Positions 36,420 through 49,229 of a stretch of DNA of 64,000 bases are shown here, piece by piece; position 1 is the stretch's first letter; each line of letters opens with the position of its first letter. The notes beneath the pieces were generated by a model. It was not told where the DNA came from. It did no database searches and was given only the letters and a program-made list of their open reading frames with translations. Both the position numbers and the translations under genes were made by a program. The stretch comes from Paralichthys olivaceus (Eukaryota > Chordata > Actinopteri > Pleuronectiformes > Paralichthyidae): assembly GCF_024713975.1 (NCBI RefSeq), contig NC_091113.1, forward strand, positions 11,792,501-11,856,500, given 5' to 3'.

Positions 36420-36595
36420 TGATTGGCTGAGCAGCGCGACGTGTACCTCAGTCAGCTGCAGGTGGATCACATGTGACGGTGACCTGCGGGAGTGTGCGGC
36501 TCGGCCACGCGCTTCTGCTCTCCCTCTGCCTGCATGGAGTGTGTGCGGTGACGCTCTCAACACTCAGAAGGAGGAAAGTTAGTGCAACTTTCAAG
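36420..36595 (+). promoter_or_regulatory. bhlha15: Promoter and non-coding exon 1 of bhlha15
   Basis: A GC-rich block with an inverted CCAAT box (gattggct at 36421-36428), ACGTG core (36439-36443), and E-boxes CAGCTG (36453-36458), CAGGTG (36459-36464) and CATGTG (36470-36475). The first exon ends at 36595 with donor TCAAG|GTAAG. It splices to the acceptor at about 37840-37841, 72 nt before the start codon. The clustered E-boxes would fit bHLH auto-regulation, and ACGTG fits XBP1-type input. Both are inference from known Mist1 biology. Confidence 0.55.
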
Positions 36596-36684
36596 GTAAG
36601 ACTTTTCTTTTGACCACACATTCAGCCATGGTGGTCGATTCACGTCCTTTGTTTCTATTCCACTGCAGCCTGTTTATCTATATA

Positions 36685-36726
36685 CTGTATATATCTATAT
36701 CTATATCTATATCTATATCTATATAT
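36685..36726. repeat. (CTATAT)n microsatellite
   Basis: Short hexanucleotide run in the intron of bhlha15. Confidence 0.85.
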
Positions 36727-37913
36727 AACCGTTGTGGGGATAAAACGTGGGTTAGGGAGATAAAGAGTGAGGAGGAAAAACTCTTGAATGGATGATGTGG
36801 GAGTTTTTTTCATCGTGTGCACTCATTTGTGTAAAAGAACTTTACATTTAAATATCAGCATCCTTAAAACATATAGATTTAAGTAGGGGTGGATGATATG
36901 CAAACATTGAACTGAGATAAAAATGTTGATATGAGACGATATCAATATTTAAAAACCTTTTTTCTCTCAATTTACAAAAACAGACAAGGTCCTAAAAGTC
37001 TTAATGAAATGACTAATGTAAAATAAATATTGAAGTGAAGCTTTAGGTTACATGGCATCATCAAGATCTGAGACCTTTGTGTTCTTAAAGGTGCCCGTGT
37101 TTCCACACATTGTGTTTTGAAGTCCATTCTGTTCTGCAGACGTAGATGTAAGAACAACAAAAAGAAGAGAGAGAAGAAAAAGGAGGCGTGCCTTTCCTGT
37201 AAGTTTGAAGAGAGATTTTTGTTGTTTTTAACTCATCTTTAACGAAAGAGAATGAAAACCACCTAATGAATCTGAAGTAGATGACTCATGTGTTATTCCT
37301 CCTCATTGTACTCACACAATGTGTTATCAACTCATCGATATGATGGGACTTTTGTGATAATGATAACATTTATATTTATGGATATTGTTTTATTGCCAAT
37401 TCCCTGTGAATCCAGAGCTGTGGCACATTTAGACATGTAATAAACTTTTACGTCAGGATGTTTATTTAGTCCTGTAATGGCTCCAGTTTCAAGTCAAACC
37501 ATTTACTGGTTCAAGTGAAGTTCAAGAGCAGCAGAGGTGAATTTGACCGACTGCTGCTGCTGCTGCTCAGCCTGCATGGCTGCTCCGTGTTTTTGTGACC
37601 TTGACATGGACATTATCTCAGGACTGAGGGGATAAGAGAGGCGTAGATTAACAGGCCAACATCATGGAGTTTTCACACTGCAAGAGGCCGATTAGATACA
37701 ACAGGATGCATGGCTCTATGAGTTGGAGAGAGGCCTATAGAGTAATTGGGGGGTTACAGGCCAACTGAGGTTAAACTCTGTGCAAAGACTTCATCTTTTA
37801 AATTTAAACACATTTAGAGCCGTTTCTCCATTTTCTTCCAGGCCTGTTGAAGCTGTGAGATCTGCCAGAGAGAGAGAGAAAGACAGAGAGAGCGAGGTGA
37901 AGGAGGCAGCAGG

Positions 37914-38483
37914 ATGAAGTCCAAAGGGAAGGCTGTGAAAAGATCCAGCAGGACCTGGTCTGACCCGGAGCCAGAACTAGAGCCGGACACAGAACCAGAA
38001 CCCGGCTCCAGCGAGCAGGAGGGCTCAGAGGCATCGGTGCGGATCAACGGCTCCTGGAGGGGGTCGCTGAGGAGTGGGGGCAGGAACCGCCAGGGAGGAG
38101 CTGGCAAAGGGCGGCGGAGGAGGCAGCACTCCTCCAGCACCAAAGAACGCAGCCTCCGCCGCCTGGAGAGCAACGAGCGGGAGCGCCAGCGCATGCACAA
38201 ACTCAACAACGCCTTCCAAGCGCTGCAAGAGGCCATCCCCCACGTCAAGACCGACAAGAAGCTGTCCAAGATCGAGACACTGACCCTGGCAAAGAATTAC
38301 ATCAAAGCTCTCACCACCATCGTCGTGGACATGTCAGGGGCCTGCCTGCCCACTGGTGGGGTCCCATCAGAGGCCAGCACCGCTAAGCTGCTCCAGTGCT
38401 ACCAGCAGCATTTGGAGGAGGACGGGGAGGATGATCTCACCCAGTACCTCACCCACATGCACAGCTTCAGCCAACGCAGCTAA
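37914..38483 (+). CDS. bhlha15: Class A bHLH factor 15 (Mist1)
   Basis: BHLHA15/Mist1 is a nuclear E-box-binding factor that sets up regulated secretion in pancreatic acinar and other serous cells. The single coding exon encodes 189 residues, as I recall the size of the human protein. An acidic/Pro stretch (16-40) and a basic Arg-rich linker (52-75) precede the bHLH domain at about 82-134. In the domain, [17 protein letters not shown] has the Glu and Arg residues that contact E-box DNA, and helix 2 reads [18 protein letters not shown]. Downstream regions diverge, but the end [13 protein letters not shown] resembles the family C-terminus. The non-coding leader exon is at 36.5 kb. Poly(A) signal AATAAA at 39156-39161 gives a 0.7-kb 3' UTR. 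It lies between the lmtk2-like tail and tecpr1, as in human 7q21.3. Confidence 0.96.
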   Translation: MKSKGKAVKRSSRTWSDPEPELEPDTEPEPGSSEQEGSEASVRINGSWRGSLRSGGRNRQGGAGKGRRRRQHSSSTKERSLRRLESNERERQRMHKLNNAFQALQEAIPHVKTDKKLSKIETLTLAKNYIKALTTIVVDMSGACLPTGGVPSEASTAKLLQCYQQHLEEDGEDDLTQYLTHMHSFSQRS

Positions 38484-39155
38484 CAGTTACTGAGAGTGGG
38501 TGGGAGGCCAGGTGGGGCAAGCAAGAGGGCAACGCTGCTCTGAGATCTGCTCAGAAAAAATGTGTTCTAAAGGAAGAGGAGCTGTTCCACATCATAGACA
38601 TGCCACAGCAAACTCACAACAGGAAGTGATCTGTCTAGAAGTTGCAAAACATGGAAACTCTTGAGGACCATTCACCTGGCAGACACAAAGGCTGACCAGA
38701 TGGACCATACAGACTCATTTCTTATTGTGCTCAGAAAGGAAGGGCTAACCTTTCACCATTCTGTCTTTTTTTAAATTACTCACTCTCTATGGTTTGAGCT
38801 GAGGCAGGGACCTGTTCTCTTTTTGTGTTATCTTGTGATCTTCTTGTGTTTTCTGTTGAGAAAGCTGCTGAGTGTAGCCTCAGGTCATAACTGTCACGTC
38901 CAGGCAGAAGAGAAATGCAAGCAGCAGCTCCTAAATATTGAAATACTGAAGCGAGAAGAAAAAAAAAGCTGTTTGTTCATTTGCTCACGATGACGACCTA
39001 CCACAAATTTGAGAACTCGATGTACTCGTCTTGCGGGTTGTAGCGTCGCTTTGAGGCAGAGATGATGTTTTCAGTGTATATTTGACTTTCTGTGTGTTGA
39101 GGCAGGACTTTGTGGTGAAAAAAGAGCAGGAGAGGAGAAGATATTTGACAAGTTC

Positions 39156-39175
39156 AATAAACACATTTATTTATT
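39156..39175. promoter_or_regulatory. Opposed poly(A) signals of bhlha15 and tecpr1
   Basis: AATAAA on + at 39156-39161 (bhlha15). Two overlapping AATAAA hexamers on - at 39175-39170 and 39171-39166, the first good - strand signals I see after the tecpr1 stop (giving a 1.7-kb 3' UTR). Expected cleavage sites (about 39175-39190 and 39140-39155) would make the two mRNAs overlap tail-to-tail by roughly 20-50 nt. Confidence 0.45.
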
Positions 39176-40876
39176 GACAAGAACTGTTATTTTGACCATG
39201 CACAACACCCGAGAAATGTAGCCCACATGTCGCTCACTGGAGTAACGGATATTCTCAGATAATACAATATTAACATTCAGCTGCATGATATTTAGACATC
39301 CACTTACTACTTGAGTGAACATAGGAAGCGATTCATCAGTGTGTGGTTTATGAATATTTCTTTATGGAAAACTATTTAAATGAAACACTATACCAGCTTT
39401 AGATAGTACCATTGCAACACCCACTTCACTCACTGTATATCACTAATATCTTACATATTTATAAAAAAAATATAGTGTTTTCTGATGATTGTTTCTGTCA
39501 CTGCTCAGTCATTTGACTACAAAAGCAGACGACATGAAAGTGGAAACCCCTGAGAAAGAGGAAGGTTCAGTTTGAGCAAATCAACCACAAGACTTATACA
39601 AGTAATCTACGTGTTTTCCCTTATTTACAACGCCTAACATTGCACTTACTCCATGACAGCAACAAAGTAGTCACATCATTTTTTTTGTTGTTTTAGAAAA
39701 TAACATTTAAATCATTGTCAAAAGTAGTATGGCACTCTTACTTCCGCCAAACCCCATCGGTCCCCCTTAATATGCCTGAAGATCTCTTGTCTTATGTTAC
39801 AGAAAATAAAAAAAATAAAAGTCATGGATCTGTCCCATTAATCGAATCTGCTCCAAAACATCTTCCTTGGCCCATATCCCACTCTTTCACCGGGCTAACG
39901 GACAAGTCAGCTGTACAAGCCAATCAGCAACCACCACAGGTAAATTAAGCCACTGCAGATCTTATTACAGCTGCTACATGCAGGCTCCTAGAAGTTCTTC
40001 AACTCTACTGAGAACAATAGGTAAAACTTTCAAGTAGAAAGTCAAAATAGTTAATAGTTATTAGACTCTTTCTTATAGTATGTGTCTCTTACTATTAAAA
40101 GAGATTCATAAACTGCTTTTACTGGTTGCTCAGGTTGTCTTACTGAGCTATGGTGGTTTCTTCTGGCCAAACAAGCAGGATTGTGACATGCAGTTACCCT
40201 AAATGTAGACTATACAAAGTCCCTTCAGAAACCTGTGGGGACACACACACACACACAGTGGAATGAAGTTCCAGCAGCCTGAATCGCACATCGTCCCCCC
40301 TTCTATTTCACAGTAATCAGACTCGGTTTTACATTGTGTTACTAACCTGTTGCCTGCAGACTATGATGAAGCACGTTTCTTTTTTACTTTGTACACAACA
40401 CCAGCCCTTGAGCTATTAGTTCAATACCAACTGTAATTAATGCACACTAATGTTTCCGTATACATTTCTATATGACCTTCTAAAACATATTTTTAAAAGC
40501 CTCGCCCTTCCACACACACAAACATCTCATCCTGATGAATAAATAAGAATATAAACGTGTTAAGACCATTGAGTTCAGCGTCAGAGACAAAACACAAGCA
40601 GTGGTCAAACAAATTACACAGAAATGTACATAGGACATGAACGCTTTATACAATGAACATCCAGGACTGAAGGACGTCTGCAGTTATCAGAGGGCACTCA
40701 GAAATTTTAACTTTCTGCTTCACTGACTCATGTGACTTGAAGACTGAAGGCTGTTCTCTGGGGGTTGAACTGTCACTGGTGCTACTTCAGAATTAAATAG
40801 TGGGTTTGAACAAAAATTTACTACACAGAAGATATGGTTTAGGATTTCTACGTACAGTCTGTGTGCACCTCAGAGT
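39176..40876 (-). other. tecpr1: Probable tecpr1 3' UTR
   Basis: The stretch after the tecpr1 stop holds no other gene signal. It is assigned as 3' UTR because the next plausible - strand AATAAA is at 39175-39166. A shorter UTR using a non-canonical signal cannot be excluded. Confidence 0.4.
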
Positions 40877-43800
40877 TTATGTCTGCATTTCACATCCAAC
40901 AGCATTGCCGTTGACCTCCACGCTGCTGACCAGGAGAGGGCTCTGAGGGGCAGGGGAGGGCACGCCTGTTAGAGAGGGAAGACAGATACGTGGCTGCTCC
41001 AGGGTGTTCCCTCTCACTGTGATGTGATCCCATCCACCCTAAAAGACGGACAGGAGAGAGGGCGAAAACAATCTGTCTTTTAACACTTTTAACACATTTT
41101 AAGTCATGTCCTTACCACAGTGAAACACACGATAACCATTTTATTGTTTTTATTTAATAAATGTGGTAGGTAAAGAATATCTGATTGCAAATTGAAGTTA
41201 AAAATGTAATTCAGAGAGTGGCCACACAGACAGAGCCTTGATGAATCTCACAGAGTTTATTTTCCCTTATGACTTACCCCAATGCCGTAGTCCCACGACT
41301 GTCCTTTAGGGTCCATGGGTTGTACCCCGAGTCGATGGCACACTGTCCCACAGCTCAGACTGTGGCTGCCCTGCACCTTGTCTGCTATGATCCACACCTT
41401 CACCCACACAACAAACCAATTATTTAAAGAAATACCTTTTTATACATTACAAATTATTCTGTTAATCAATAACTAAAGCTACATAGGTTTCACATGTTGC
41501 CAGCTTCAAATAGTAGAAGGGTAACTGTAAAATTCTAACTTCAAAAACCAGAAAACGGATCATCCTTACTCTGCCCACAACAAGTTCATGTTTACATGTT
41601 CACACCACTGACAATAGGAGATCCTGTTCAGACTTCAAATCTATCCTGTGCTTAAAATCCATCCATACGACATGCATTATTATTTGCATATAGAGTGGGG
41701 AAGAGAGATGCAATCACAAGTGGAATAAAGACCCACCTGGTCCAGGGGCCCTACAGAGACTTTGCGTACATTATTAGAGATGTGCTCCCAGGAGGAGCCC
41801 TGAGGGTAGCTGGGAGTCACACCCTGCCTGTACCACAAGTTACCTTCATGGAAAAGAACCACATCAAACATGATCAGTAACAGTCTAACAAGAAACACAA
41901 TGTCTCTTAAAAACATGACTTTTTAAAATGTATGGATTTCAGGTGAAACTCACCATTTTCATCCACAGCGTGGACTGATGTCCTTCCAACAGAGACCTGC
42001 TTCAGCTTCTGTTTGGCTGGGGAGGGGATGTGGAACCAACAGTCTCCTGCAGAGGGAGACACAACACACACAAATGAAAGCCACATCTGTTTTATTTCCC
42101 CCAAAATCTCAACGTTATTGATTCTGTGTTGACAAGACCATGAATGAGATCTTTCCTCTTCCAGGCAGAATAAAAAACAGTTCATCCCACTGACCTGCAG
42201 GACTCTGAGTAGACACTGATCCTCTATAGAAAGCAGAACCGTCCTTTGCAATGGCCCAAACTTGGCTGACAGCACCAATGGTAATGGACTTGAAAGGCTG
42301 GTCGGTTCCCACGTGGAGCCATGAGGATCCCTGAGAGATCAAGAAGAAGAATAACTGCTCAAACACTTATTATAAATTATTTCTGTTGCTGCTACGCTGT
42401 AGTAAAACTTTATCGTCCATATTTAACGACTTATCAACATGAATTAGACATGAAAAAAGTCCCTTATCAAAGTTCTTTATGACCCAAGTGCATCAAGATA
42501 AAGATCTCTTGCACTGTACAAATGATGGGCACTGTGATAATCTGCAATGTTGTATGGTGTGGTCGTGGTGAGCAAATCAAAATGGCAGCGGAAGTTTACT
42601 AATTTATCAATGTGACTCACAGCAGGCGTCAGTGCAGTGACTCCCAGCCGGCAAAGCACGTCTCCCTTGTTGCTGATGGCCCAGAGAGGCACCACGTCCA
42701 CGCTGCTCTGAGTGGCACACGGCAGAATGGTCACGTCACTCAGTGGGATGGGTGGGATTTCTTGCCAGGGTCCTGTAGTGGTCAATTTACACTTCCTGTG
42801 TAGGAGGAAAACATCCATTTTATATCAATCAAATATTCAATACTATTTAATGATCTATAGCAAAAACATCTTTGATTAACACGTTACATTCTCAATAGTA
42901 ATATTGACAAGATATATATTATCGCAAAATATATTTAACAACACTGACTTAATGGACACTTGTGAACAAACACAACCACACACACAACAAATGTCAAGGG
43001 CACTGGCCACACTCGTCCCACTAATATTCCAGTGTTGCTGTTTTCTGTACCTGCTCCATCGCCTGCGACGGACAAAGTCCTTCATGGTTTTGTAGCCATG
43101 ATATGACCTGCAGAGAGAGAGACGAGGAGGAGGAGGAGGAGGAGGAAGGACAAATTGAAGAACAACAGAGTTGAGGTTGGGTCATGAATATGAGGGCAGC
43201 ATGATTGAGACCTACGCTGGAAAATCAGCTGCATATTGCCAGCCTTCTCTGTCTGCCCCTCCAGAGACACTGTAGTCGATGGCCCAGTCAGAAACCTGAA
43301 AACAAACGATGAGAAACGTGAGACAAAGTGAAGACATCAGCTTTTATGACTACACACCATGTCCATGATAATTCAAGACCAAATACGTGTGGGGATCAGA
43401 TTAACACAGGGGATTTCCCTGAGTTTTTGTTTGTGTGTGCATGTCTCTGGCTTGGAGACAAATTTGGGAATAAAATGCTGTTAATCTGGGACGTTTGTTC
43501 CTAAATAATTTTTGGGTGATATAGTTATGGTAAGGTGGCTATGACAATGTGTATGTGTGTATAGATGTACTTTACCCATGTCCACTGCGGAGAGGGAGGC
43601 TTAGTGTTTGTTTTTGTGCACTCATGTAGTCCTGATGCATCACTCCACATGTAGCGGTCTGTAGGTAAACCTCTGAAACAAAGCATACACACTTGACTAA
43701 CTGTGCACTTAAGCTGCAGAAGAAAAGTTAGAATTTGTTTGACATAACATGAGGTAATAGTAGAGGTTTAAATATGTATGTCTGAATCTCAGAGGTATCT

Positions 43801-46440
43801 GGAGCGAGTCGTCTACCTGTTGGTGTAGCCCGTGACTGGGTTCCACCTCTGGTTCTCGTAGATGTAGACACTCTTGACATCAGTCTGTGTGTAAATGTTA
43901 TCTGTGCTGCTGGCCAGTCCCTGGAAGAAGCCCCCTCCGTAGCCACCGCTGTGAACCCAAGCAGTGTGGTCATAGCCAATCCCCCACACTATCCCAATAG
44001 TGTTACACTCCACCATGCGCAGGTGACCTCCGACCTGCCGCCAGAACCTGGACAGAGTAAACGAGTGGTTGTGGTTGAGACAGGAAACTTCTTATCTATC
44101 AAAACTTGTTGTTATATTCTCTCTCTGGCTTATTCTTACATCTGGTCGCAGGGTGTGGGGTAAGGGATGGCCTCCAGAGCAGGAGAGGGCTCACTGACAA
44201 AGATGTCTCCTTTACAGGTGATGGACCAGATGGCGTGTTTGGAGGGAGGACCCTGGATTCTCCTCGAGTCGCAGGATGACACACTCAGCAATGCCAGCTG
44301 AACTCGGGGGAGGGAGGTAGAGGTAGACGGAGGGGAAAGAAAAAAAGGAAAATGTAGAATCACATGAGAACCAATAATTTACCATCTATAATTCATCTTT
44401 TTTACTTTGATCACCAAGAGTAGTAAAATCTATGACATTATACTGATCTGTATTCAATAATGTAATACTGTTACTTCAGTGGATGAGTGATGATTTAGAT
44501 GAAACAATTTCGTTCTAAAATCTTTCATGCGTCAGACATGCTTTGTAGTAGTTAGACAAACCCAGTCGCGCATTTCCAGCTCTGTGGATGCTGCCAATCT
44601 GATCGGCCACCTCTGTTTGGTCCGCTCAGGAGTGTAGATGGCAAAAGTGTGTTTGGAGTCATTTAGCACAGGAACCAGGATGGTGATCTCGTTAATGAAG
44701 GCATGCAGGTACTGAAGAGAGGGACGGCAAAGAGGGAGGAAATGAAAAAATCAGAGAGAAAGTAACAGAAAATAAATAGAGGAAGAGAGACATAAGAGGG
44801 AATGTTTGAAAGAGAGGAAGAGCGCACTTGTTCATTGAATGACTCATTCTGTTTTCAGAGCAAGTCTATTGTGTTATGTTTAAGCATTGTGACAAAAAAA
44901 ACATTTTCTATCTGGAAGGCACATAAGACTGTCAAGTGTTCTGTACGCACAGACACACGCACACACCTTCTTCTCCTCATAGAAGTTGTAATAGATGAAG
45001 ATGATTCCGTCCTTGTTTCCCTCTGGTCCTGAGAACTGCTCTAAGGCAAAATGGATATCTATCCACTTGTGTGGCTTCCAGTCTCTCCACCACTGCATGG
45101 TTCCCTTCTTCACCCACACAGACTGTAAAGGCGGGTGAATGTTAAGACAAATTAATGGATAAATTGAATGTGACAGAAATAAGGAAAAAAGGAGACGTTC
45201 CTGCAGTTGGGCAGGAACACGTGCACCTGTACCTGTTCTATGGCTTGTTCATAATGTCTGAAATTGTCCATCTCTCTCTTGGTCCTCTCACTTAGTTGCT
45301 CAAAGATTTGTCTCTTCCAGGTAGCCGTCTGAGCTGGAGTTACAGACAGACTCATGGACTGGATTGACTGAACCAAAGCTGGAGGAAGAACAGCAGTAAA
45401 AGAAATCAATAACAAACAAACATAAAGGAAACTAAATCTTAACTTATAACTATCATAACTCTAATGGCACCAAAGTTTTCCTACAGACATGAAATGGAAA
45501 TGTGGACAACACTGCCTGCTGAGGTAGTACATCACACATGTTGCATCATTTCTATTGTTAAAAATGGTAAATAATCTGTTAAAGAGGGTCTATTATCAGG
45601 GAGAAAAAATTCAAAATGTACATCCCTATCAGCTATCTTACTAAACTCACCTGAAGAATTCATAGGGCAGTTAAACCAGTTGAGTTGGGAGTGACTGTCC
45701 ACAGAGCAGCCTCCTCCACTGATCCACGCCCACAGGGGGTGCTCATCTACTCCATAGGGGTCCTCAATGGCAAGGGTGTATGTAGCCACAGAGGACAAGC
45801 TGCAAGTGTCCGAGGATTCCAGCACTGCTCCAGTCTGGGCCTGCTGGACCTGCGTCTCCTCCAGGTCCACGTTACTCCACTGGGGGTCGAGAGGACCTCT
45901 AGACTGACTCGGGATAACAGCTGCTCCAGCACAGAGAGCTTTGAGCTCTCCTTCTCCAGAGATGTTCTCCTCTTCCAGAACTGCAGGAGCGGCAGATGCA
46001 ACATCTCTTAAGGTCCTTGCGGGCTCTCGATCAGAGACGAGTTCAGAGATGAAGCTGTCACTGGTGACTTTGGGGATGCAGGGTTTGGGGGTGTCAGAGG
46101 GCTGGTCAGAGGTGTGGTCTGAAGAGGCATCAATTGACTCGGGGGGGTCAGATGTGACAAATCCAGTCGCTCCATCTGTAGATCCTTTCTCTGTGTCTGA
46201 TTCCACATCACTCGCTACAGACTGAGCACGCACCTCACCACAGAAGTAACATCCAGCACTACGGGATGAATAAAGAGAGAAACTGAATTTATTTATTAGC
46301 ATTTTCCCGAAAATACTTTAATGTTGCATGTATGTAGACTGATCTCCAACTAGTTGAACCTGTTTCCTTCATTTTTCAGTTAAAGCCTGTATTGAATTTG
46401 AATTATAGTAAAAGTCATTGTATTAAACTGAAAGCTTATT

Positions 46441-46471
<31 letters not shown>

Positions 46472-47631
46472 CTGAGGCTTCTCCACCTCTGCAAGCTGTT
46501 CGCACTGGCACTGGAGTGGGATCGATCTCCATCTCGGGGAACACTGATAACCTTCCAGGTTTTCCCACTCAGTTCACTGGAGGTCACACCCTGTCTGAAG
46601 TGCACTGCCCGGTCCTCACAACTGATACCCCACACCTACACACAACAGAAACAGGTTGTCATGAATGTGTCCAAATCCTATGACTTGACATCATAATGCT
46701 AAAGCACCCAGAAGGTAGAAGGTGCTGGATATGTTACTTCCAAACAGTAGTGCGCAGGATATGATAGAAAGTCACCTGGTCATTGAGTCCTACGTTGATC
46801 ATGATCATTTCTCCAACCATGCTGATCCAGCCTGAGCCACATGGGTTGTGAGAGTTCACGCCACGTCTGAACCACACCTGAAGAAACAGGAGAATGAAGA
46901 GAAAAGTGCTCTTTAGCTAAAAAACAATAGTGTAATCGTATACCAGCCTGTTCCTCTTTACTAATGCAGTTTTTTTGTTTTGCATATGATATTGGAGAAA
47001 TAAATCTACTCCAAATGGTAATGACACTGTATCTACTGAGCATTATTTCAGTCTTATTGACGACTCAGAGTGCTTTGCAGTTAAAGTCACACACACAGCA
47101 TATCACCATCACATACACTGCCTGCTAACCATCGAGGGCTATATATATATATATATATAGATATATTTATATATAGTACTTAATTAGGATTATAATCAAA
47201 AGAGAATTTTCTTACTTTGTTGTCTTTGGTCAAAACCCAAACGACATTGACTCCCACAGCTACATGTGTGGCTCCTACATCAGGACTGGGAGAGTCCACC
47301 ACCACCCAGGAGGAACCTGGTATTCAAAAGAACAACATCACCTTCCACAAAGAGGATGAACACACACATACATACACACAACACATCTTTCTCCCACCAA
47401 CAAGCTTGTGTACCTTTGGGACAATCTCGGCCAATGCCTTCCCTGACAATGAGCTGCCCCTCCCACAGCACCGCCCACACCAGGTCCCCTGGGCCACAGC
47501 TGATCTGGACTACCTCCCCAGGGAGAGGCACCTCCTCCCACAAAGAGCCCTCAGGATTTTGATGATAGATTCCCTCTCTGAACCACACCTGCACGACGAG
47601 AAATGAGTAGTCAGATAATCAAGTATGATGG

Positions 47632-47667
<36 letters not shown>

Positions 47668-49193
47668 GACTGATGATTATTACACAGTAAATAAAAAATA
47701 AGGAAAAAAGCATTGCAGTGTGCATGAGAGGACAGTTTTCCAGACTGTAGCTGAATTTATTTATGCAAATTACAGGCTAACAAGATTTGAAGTAGGTTGC
47801 CATGGATATCCATGGCTAAGGTTGGTTGTGTGAGCTGTACCTTGCCCTGAAGGGACACGGCCCACAGTGACAGGCGGCCCCTGGGCTCCTCATTGATCTC
47901 CCAGCCTCCGCAGCTGATGTCGCTGAAGGGATCTGGTAGATTTGTCTGCTGCGAGGGGATCTATCAACAGACACAGGAAGAGAGAGGCAGGTGAACAAAC
48001 CCACAGGCCTCACACACACAAACTCAAACACAGTACAACGCTTACCTTAGCCCATGTGTCCATGGCTTTGTATCGTCTGTAGCGGAGCCATCGCCTGCGA
48101 CGGACACAGGAGTTCCACTTCTTGTCTTTGGTGTAGGCAGCGGGGAAGTCGATGGCGTAGGTCCAACCCTGCACATGCAAACACCTCAATCATTACAACA
48201 ATGCAGGAATAAAAAGGGCAGAGGCTGATGCTGACGTAAGGACGCACAAACGAAAACATCATCACACACTCACCCCTTTGTCCATGGGCTCTCCCTCAAA
48301 GTTTTCATCCACGTACCAGTCGCCCTCCCACTCCCAGCTGCTAGAGGTAAGTCTGAAACTGTCCAGGGGTTGGTGTTGCAGACCCGTGACATCGCTCCAC
48401 TGCCAGCGATCGCTTGGCAGCAAACGTTCCGAGAAGCCATCGACAGGATTCCATCGCTGACGGACAGATGGAGGTCATGATGAGCAAACAGAGGATCATA
48501 AGAAACAAAGAGAAAGTACAGTTTCCACATCAGTGTTTGAAAACGCGCATGACCTGACAGAACCTGATGGTACAAAACTGTTTGTCTTCACCAGAAACAA
48601 TGAACCTAATTAGTATTTTCTGCATTTCCCCATTCCATGGTCAGTGGTGAATAGTAAACTGTAGCATTATATGGTTTTCCGATTAAAAACTGGTTCCACA
48701 AGCTTTTAACTTGCTTATTATGTCACACAGAGGCCAGGGTGTGAAAGAGTTTGACAATGTGTGACAGAGTTTGCAACAGAGGAAGTTGAACACTGTATGA
48801 GAATGTTGCACTTACTCTTTCAGTCAGTCAATCACACGTATAGTTCATTTTCATTTTGACTACAGATGCTTTGTGAAATGAGGGAATAAAAGATGCATTT
48901 GTGACTTGTATAGTTCTTTGTACGTTTCTCAGAACTCTCTCTAAATAATGACTGTGGATGAGACCCACTTGATTCTCGTATGTCTGCTCCTGGTAGCGGA
49001 CAGGCAGGTCAGAAGCGTGGACGTTCAGGTAAATGTTGTTGTCGCAGGCGATGCCCCAGCAGCACTGTTGAGCTGCTGTCACCCGCTTGAACTCCAACTG
49101 GGCATCGTGGCAATGCTCCCACTGCTGGCCTGACGTGGACAGGCTGTAGACCCGCCCGTACACATCCACTGCCCACAGAAGAGAGATGGGCAT
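40877..49193 (-). CDS. tecpr1: Tectonin beta-propeller repeat protein 1 (complete)
   Basis: TECPR1 acts on autophagosomes/lysosomes: it binds ATG12-ATG5, reads PI4P by its PH domain and sphingomyelin by dysferlin-type domains, and supports LC3 lipidation. Twenty-three coding exons run from 49193-48969 to 41038-40877 (48456-48274, 48168-48046, 47960-47841, 47588-47414, 47316-47216, 46877-46776, 46635-46487, 46258-45651, 45378-45233, 45122-44967, 44711-44562, 44297-44140, 44047-43817, 43672-43576, 43295-43216, 43107-43051, 42795-42621, 42330-42195, 42046-41954, 41843-41737, 41397-41278). Total 3654 nt, 1217 residues; human is about 1165. Start MPISLLWAVDVYGRVYSL. Order: DysF-N region (76-170, VRRRRWLRYRRY), tectonin repeats, ATG5-interacting part (about 557-595, DEHPLWAWISGGGC), PH (about 645-745), second DysF (876-960) and tectonin repeats to the end. 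Exon 9 (203 codons) holds an acidic, poorly conserved linker. Teleosts may have two copies; which one this is was not resolved. Confidence 0.96.
46444..46471. repeat. (GT)n microsatellite just after a tecpr1 donor
   Basis: On the transcribed strand this is (CA)n, starting about 15 nt after the donor AG|GTGGAG of the exon ending at 46487. Confidence 0.9.
47141..47171. repeat. (TA)n microsatellite in tecpr1 intron
   Basis: TA run with a few interruptions. Confidence 0.85.
47636..47664. repeat. (TA)n microsatellite in tecpr1 intron
   Basis: Perfect TA run of about 28 bp. Confidence 0.9.
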
Positions 49194-49229
49194 GGCTGCA
49201 CCTGACTGAAACATGGTGATGGAGAGAAC

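Noticed and set aside
37814-38269. 151-codon - strand open frame opposite bhlha15
   Set aside because: Antisense shadow of a GC-rich coding exon; no splice or domain evidence.
45685-46225. Two + strand open frames (94-108 codons)
   Set aside because: Antisense shadows of the large tecpr1 linker exon.
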